The notes under the pieces are model-generated. The model was given only the letters and a program-made list of their open reading frames with translations, did not search any database and was not told the origin of the DNA. A stretch of DNA of 64,000 bases from Sequoia sempervirens. Taxonomy: Eukaryota; Streptophyta; Pinopsida; Cupressales; Cupressaceae. Positions within the stretch are counted from its first letter, which is position 1, and every line of letters starts with the position of its first letter. The DNA lies in contig VDFB02139280.1 in NCBI GenBank assembly GCA_007258455.2, positions 1-64,000 of the forward strand, written 5' to 3'. Shown one piece after another: positions 59,801 to 64,000 of the stretch. The translations under genes were made by a program, and so were the position numbers.

Positions 59801-61537
59801 GGAGACAACAATCTCCTAATTTAAGAGCATCAACTCTAAGGAAGCACCTATTCCCTAACTGAGCACTCAATTAGCTTTCTGATGGCATCAACCGCTCATA
59901 TATACAAAAAAAATTATGGAGCTATAACTCCTAATAACAAAGTGATTCAAAATGAATTTGATTCTATATTACAGACATGTTTTGTAATTTCTCATACTCT
60001 ACTCTTCTCTGCAAGCATTTCTCTTTGCTACTATTGTTGCTAATTCTTCTTTAGCATCACTCTCTCCTTCTTTGCTCTACCCTCTGCTTCACACTCTATG
60101 CTATATCTCACAACCTTCACACTTAGTCATTCTTAAAACTACATTCATTTTGCTAGACTTTTTTTTATTTTTATTAACTAACAAGTCTTCCTTGCCTCAA
60201 TCCATGCACCACCAACTTGATTCATTGCATTTTATAATTTTAGCATGCATCAAACCTAGGGTTTGGTTCACATTTAATAACCATATTTACATGATTTGAT
60301 CTATATCATATTTCATGTTGTTTTTTCTTTAATGTTGCCATCCATTCATCTCAATCGCAAATTAAAAATGTAGTTGGAGCAATTACATCAATTAAGTTTA
60401 TCCTCTATATCAGTTTCCCACTTGACTGATAGTTTTCTACCATTTTCTACCGCCTAGCCATTGAGAGAATCCAACTTTAAATTTTTTGCATAGATCTTTA
60501 AACTTCACACCATGATTTGATGGTCACTATTTAAACCTTTCAACTTTAAAATGTAACCTTTATATGTGATTAAATTTAAAATTACATCATCGATCTCTAT
60601 TGCCAACCATATGCCTATCACATTTCAACTTTACACTTGTTGAAATGAAAATGTGATGCAAAGGAGCTATCAGATGCAATGGGTAACACATGTTTCCTTA
60701 CCGCATTTTTGTCAAGCCACAATGAGGACCCACCATTCTCTCCGCATAATAGTGGAGTTATGCCATATGGAAATGTTATGTATCATGCTTTTCATACGTC
60801 ACCAAGGACATGTGTAAGTGTCTCATGTACTCACATAGCCAATGTTGGGACCCATCAACCTTTCTGTAAAATAAAGAAAGTATGCCATGCATACATCATA
60901 CTATTTTCTTAGCACATTCTCACTTTGTACTTGGAGACTGAAGAATGTGATGTATAATGTCTTTGTGCTGAAATTTCCTTTTAACACTTGTTGCTATTTT
61001 GCATATCATAGTTTAAACCTTGTCAAAGTGAATTAGAAATGTGATGCTATGTTGAACAAATCTTGTTCCCAATAGACATGTGGTATAATTCCACGATTCC
61101 ATAGTCAAGAGATGACATCGGCAAGGTAGCTTTGCGGGAATGTAGGAGCCACTTGATCTTCAATTTCTAATCACCACCATTGATTGAGTATTAAGAGTCT
61201 TCTAATGAATGTGAGTTTCCAAGCTCTTCACAATGACCTTTCTCCCTTTAGGTAGTGGATCATTTTCTATCATATCTATCCCTTTGATAAATATAAAGCA
61301 TTTGTAATTTTTTCCCTCTTTGACATCAATATCAAAGGGGGATAGAAAGAAACATGTGGAAAAAAATAATTAATGAGTAATAAGGGAGAGGGAGAGTCAT
61401 GTGAAAAGAACAAGTTATTAAGGAGAGAGAAACAAGTAAAGAAGACAAGCTACAAAGGGGGAGAAAAGAGAAAAGGAAGTTGGTATGGTGTAGAGTTGTG
61501 TCTTTGATGGTTTTTCACATCATGTGTTGCCATCAAT
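59801..61537. other. No gene recognised
   Basis: Short frames such as 60072-60299 and 60679-60912 have no motif. From about 61300 the sequence is rich in purine words (AAGGGGGA several times) typical of the 3' untranslated end of copia elements. Confidence 0.4.
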
Positions 61538-61540
61538 GAC

Positions 61541-61551
61541 AAAGGGGGAGA
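61541..61551 (+). other. Copia polypurine tract
   Basis: AAAGGGGGAGA directly before TGTTGCAAG, the standard arrangement of PPT and 3' LTR in plant copia elements. Confidence 0.6.
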
Positions 61552-61552
61552 T

Positions 61553-62000
61553 TGTTGCAAGTATGAGTAGTTGTTATTGTCATTGATGTCAACAATCTTG
61601 TGTTGTCATTAATGTCTATTGAGACTGTTGCAAGAGTGTGAGCAATTGATGCTTTGATTAGTTGCATTATGTTGTCATTAGTAGAGCTACTAGTGTCAAC
61701 CTCTAGTGTTTCTTTAATAAGCTTCTTTCCATGGTTGTGGAAGTATTGAAGATAATGAGGATGTGTCTTTGGTGCCTGGTTTCCAAGGTCTTTTGAGAAA
61801 ATTTGATAAAAAGAGGAAACAATGTGTTGTTGTGGTGTTTTGGGTTACAAAGTTGTGTTCTAGTTTTGCTCTACATTTCTTCTAGGTTGAAGATATGCTT
61901 GTGTGATTTAGATATGTTGGTGAGAGTGTTTTTGAGGTTTTGTATTCAAGATTAAGTGTGTTGGATCATCATACATAAGTTGTGTTCACCCGTGTGTGAT
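61553..62000 (+). repeat. Start of a copia 3' LTR, end not found
   Basis: Begins TGTTGCAAGTATGAG and contains a second TGTTGCAAGAGTGTGAG at 61627. The right border is arbitrary because no CA plus duplication could be identified. Confidence 0.4.
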
Positions 62001-64000
62001 TGTGCATTACAAAGGTGTCTAGGAGAAATGCTTTTACTTCATGTTTCTTCATAGTTGTGCTTTAGGTCTTACAATTCTGAAGGTATTTTGATGGTTTTGG
62101 CACTTTACCTCAGTTAAGAGTGTTTGAGGTTTTGTGCTTTGGAAGATGGTTTTTCAAGTAATATTATATGACAAAGTTTTTTGAGTGTAATGGATGGGTA
62201 CATTCTTTAGGTGAAAGTTGTTGCAAAGGAGTTTGTTGTATTTCAGTATGTTTGAGGAATATTCTAGATAGTGTTCAAGCATGGTGTTTGGTTTGCAAGT
62301 CATCCTTGGGTTTGAGGAAGCATGTACTTAAAATTTTAATGGTGTTTGCATGAGTAACAATCAACCTAGTCTTTACACTACATGAGAAGGATAAATATTG
62401 TTTGTGGTAGTGTGTGGTTGAGTGATGTTGATTTTGGTTCCAATTAAGTTTTGATGTGGTCTACATTTACTTCTATCAACCATAGAAGTTTTTTGGCACC
62501 GACCTAATTTGAATTTGCACGTTTGAGGTGCATAGCCAACCTTGGAGAAGGTTTCAAGGTTGAAGATGGTATAAGTATGAGTTGAGTTGTTGAGAGATGT
62601 GAAGATAGGTGTGTGATGTGAATGATGCAATGTGCAGTGTGTTAGATTGTGAAATTGAGCAGTGCGGTGCAAGCTTTCATGTGTTAGTTTACTAGATTCA
62701 GTGAGAAAAAGGTGGCTACAATTCCTCAATTAGACTATGTAGGTGTTGAAGTCATTATGGTGGATTCCTTGTTGCATTGAGATGATTTGATCTATGTAAC
62801 ATTCCTTCTATGTCTTCTTTTCTATTCTTGTAGTGAGCCTTTATTCTTTGGGAAATGAGCCCTCTAGTAGTAAAAAAAGGAATCTATCTTCTAGGAATAA
62901 TTTTTTGTGTTTTGTTAATATTTTATTGTGTTTAATAGGTTTTAAGAGTATCTTATGGTGTAATAAAATATCATAGCATAGTAAGGTGTAAGAGATTCTC
63001 AAGACTCATATCTCTAGTGTATAAGAGATAATATAATAGTAAAGTTGCATAGTAGGATTAAGTTGTGACCAACTTATAATATGTAAGAATGGCATATCAT
63101 AAGGCATCTTTGAATGGATATAATGAACCCAAAATGGAGCACTAGAATTGGTGAGTTAGTTATGATACATTATGATAGCATAAGTGGAGATTTTAGTATT
63201 ATAATTTTGAATTGCCATAGAATTTTGGTATTAGAATTCCTCGCAAAGATTTGGATACCATTTTTGGAAGTGGTATCCTTGCATGGTTTATGGTTTAAAT
63301 TTTTTGGTTACTTATTTTTTCTCTAATACATTAGTTCTTAGAATATAAATGTTCTATGATGTAAATTTTGAGTGACATATTCTACAAAGTTTTTTCTATA
63401 CTTTTTGTTGTTTCTCTCTTGTGAAGGCTTGAGCCTACTTGATTATTGTAACAAGATTGGTACTATGAATCCATTGATTCATTTGGAGGTTATTATTTTT
63501 TACAAAAAACATTTCCTTAGGATAAAATTTCAATTTCATGATATATTCCATTTATGTGTATATTTCATGTGAATCTACTAGATCATATTTTATATGCATT
63601 CCTCTTCTTATTGATTAGTCTACGAAGTTCCTGAACTATTAGCTTCCTTTTAGGCAAGTCATATATACATATGAGAGATAGATCTACATGGAAAATCATT
63701 GTCCAAAATAAACCATGAATAAAAGGACATTAGCAATTGTATTATTTAGGAAAGGTATATCCAATATAATAGGTCACTTTTACACAATTTTAATGTTGGT
63801 AGATTTTTCGTGGAAAAAAATTATGCAAAGTAATCCAATAATGAGAGGAAATTAATAATTATATTATTTTAAGAAAAAATGTGTTGAATATAGTAGGTCA
63901 ATTTCACGTAATTTCAATTTTTAGGCCAATAGTAAACAACATAGAACTAGGACTTCACACCTTTAAGATATATTAAGTATTTTTTTAATCCAATCATGAT
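62001..64000. other. No gene recognised
   Basis: T-rich, with GTG-rich words to about 62900 and AT-rich sequence afterwards. No open frame has a recognisable motif. It may partly be the LTR beginning at 61553. Confidence 0.4.

Noticed and set aside
60616..60658. Hairpin between ATCACATTTCAAC and GTTGAAATGAAAATGTGAT
   Set aside because: Short and interrupted by a three-base bulge; without a coding or element context it is within chance expectation.
62373..62729. 118-codon minus-strand frame
   Set aside because: Biased to Thr, His, Ser and Asn from the GTG/TTG-rich text; no motif, no start context, and it probably overlaps an LTR.

Overview
The window looks like nuclear DNA of a land plant with a large, repeat-rich genome. 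The signs are spliced genes with GT-AG introns, a plant-type PLS-class pentatricopeptide (PPR) gene, TTTAGGG-type telomere-like repeats, LTR retrotransposons primed by initiator tRNA-Met, strong CpG scarcity outside one island, and many old, decayed elements with few working genes. A gymnosperm (conifer) would fit this slow decay, but the sequence does not prove it.

1-14.8 kb is a nest of retroelements. It holds a decayed Ty1/copia remnant on the minus strand (1-3560), a broken plus-strand DUF4283/zinc-knuckle gene (about 3780-5090), and a complete but mutated Ty3/gypsy element on the minus strand (5420-12606, target-site duplication AAGGT). Beyond these lies the 3' end of another LTR element (polypurine tract, then a TGTAATGTCC LTR from 13128). 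14808-19960 is a structurally complete Ty1/copia element with TATCA duplications, primer site, polypurine tract and an unbroken 1349-codon gag-pol frame.

20-27 kb is the only single-copy-looking gene island. It holds a compact four-exon gene of unknown function (21180-22398, plus) and a PPR gene (24517-26871, minus) damaged by two mutually compensating frameshifts.

27-42.5 kb has no intact gene. It contains decayed retroelement pieces, a short inverted-repeat element (33797-34069), a degenerate telomere-like array (34624-35396), a TGTA microsatellite and a strange 2.5-kb low-complexity island (36893-39430). That island is CpG-rich, built from GAT/GGCGAT/GCGACAT/ATTATTTTA words, and punctuated by three G-rich tracts with G-quadruplex motifs.

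42.5-50.2 kb is the most interesting block. A long pseudogene of a DDE-like transposase family (motifs SDD, DNCTSQFKN, GHGK, EHDG) is followed by a CDKB-like kinase exon fragment and then by tandem partial copies of the FACT-complex gene SPT16. Diverged inverted copies of one repeat flank the block. This suggests, without proving, an element or locus that collects host gene fragments.

50.2-54.4 kb has a solo LTR with perfect duplications (GAAAC) at the edge of an approximately 358-bp satellite array of about eight copies. 56.2-59.3 kb carries a seven-exon minus-strand pseudogene of unknown family, broken only by nonsense codons, and one of its introns holds a PPR-derived fold-back. The last 4.5 kb contains copia end fragments and no supportable gene.
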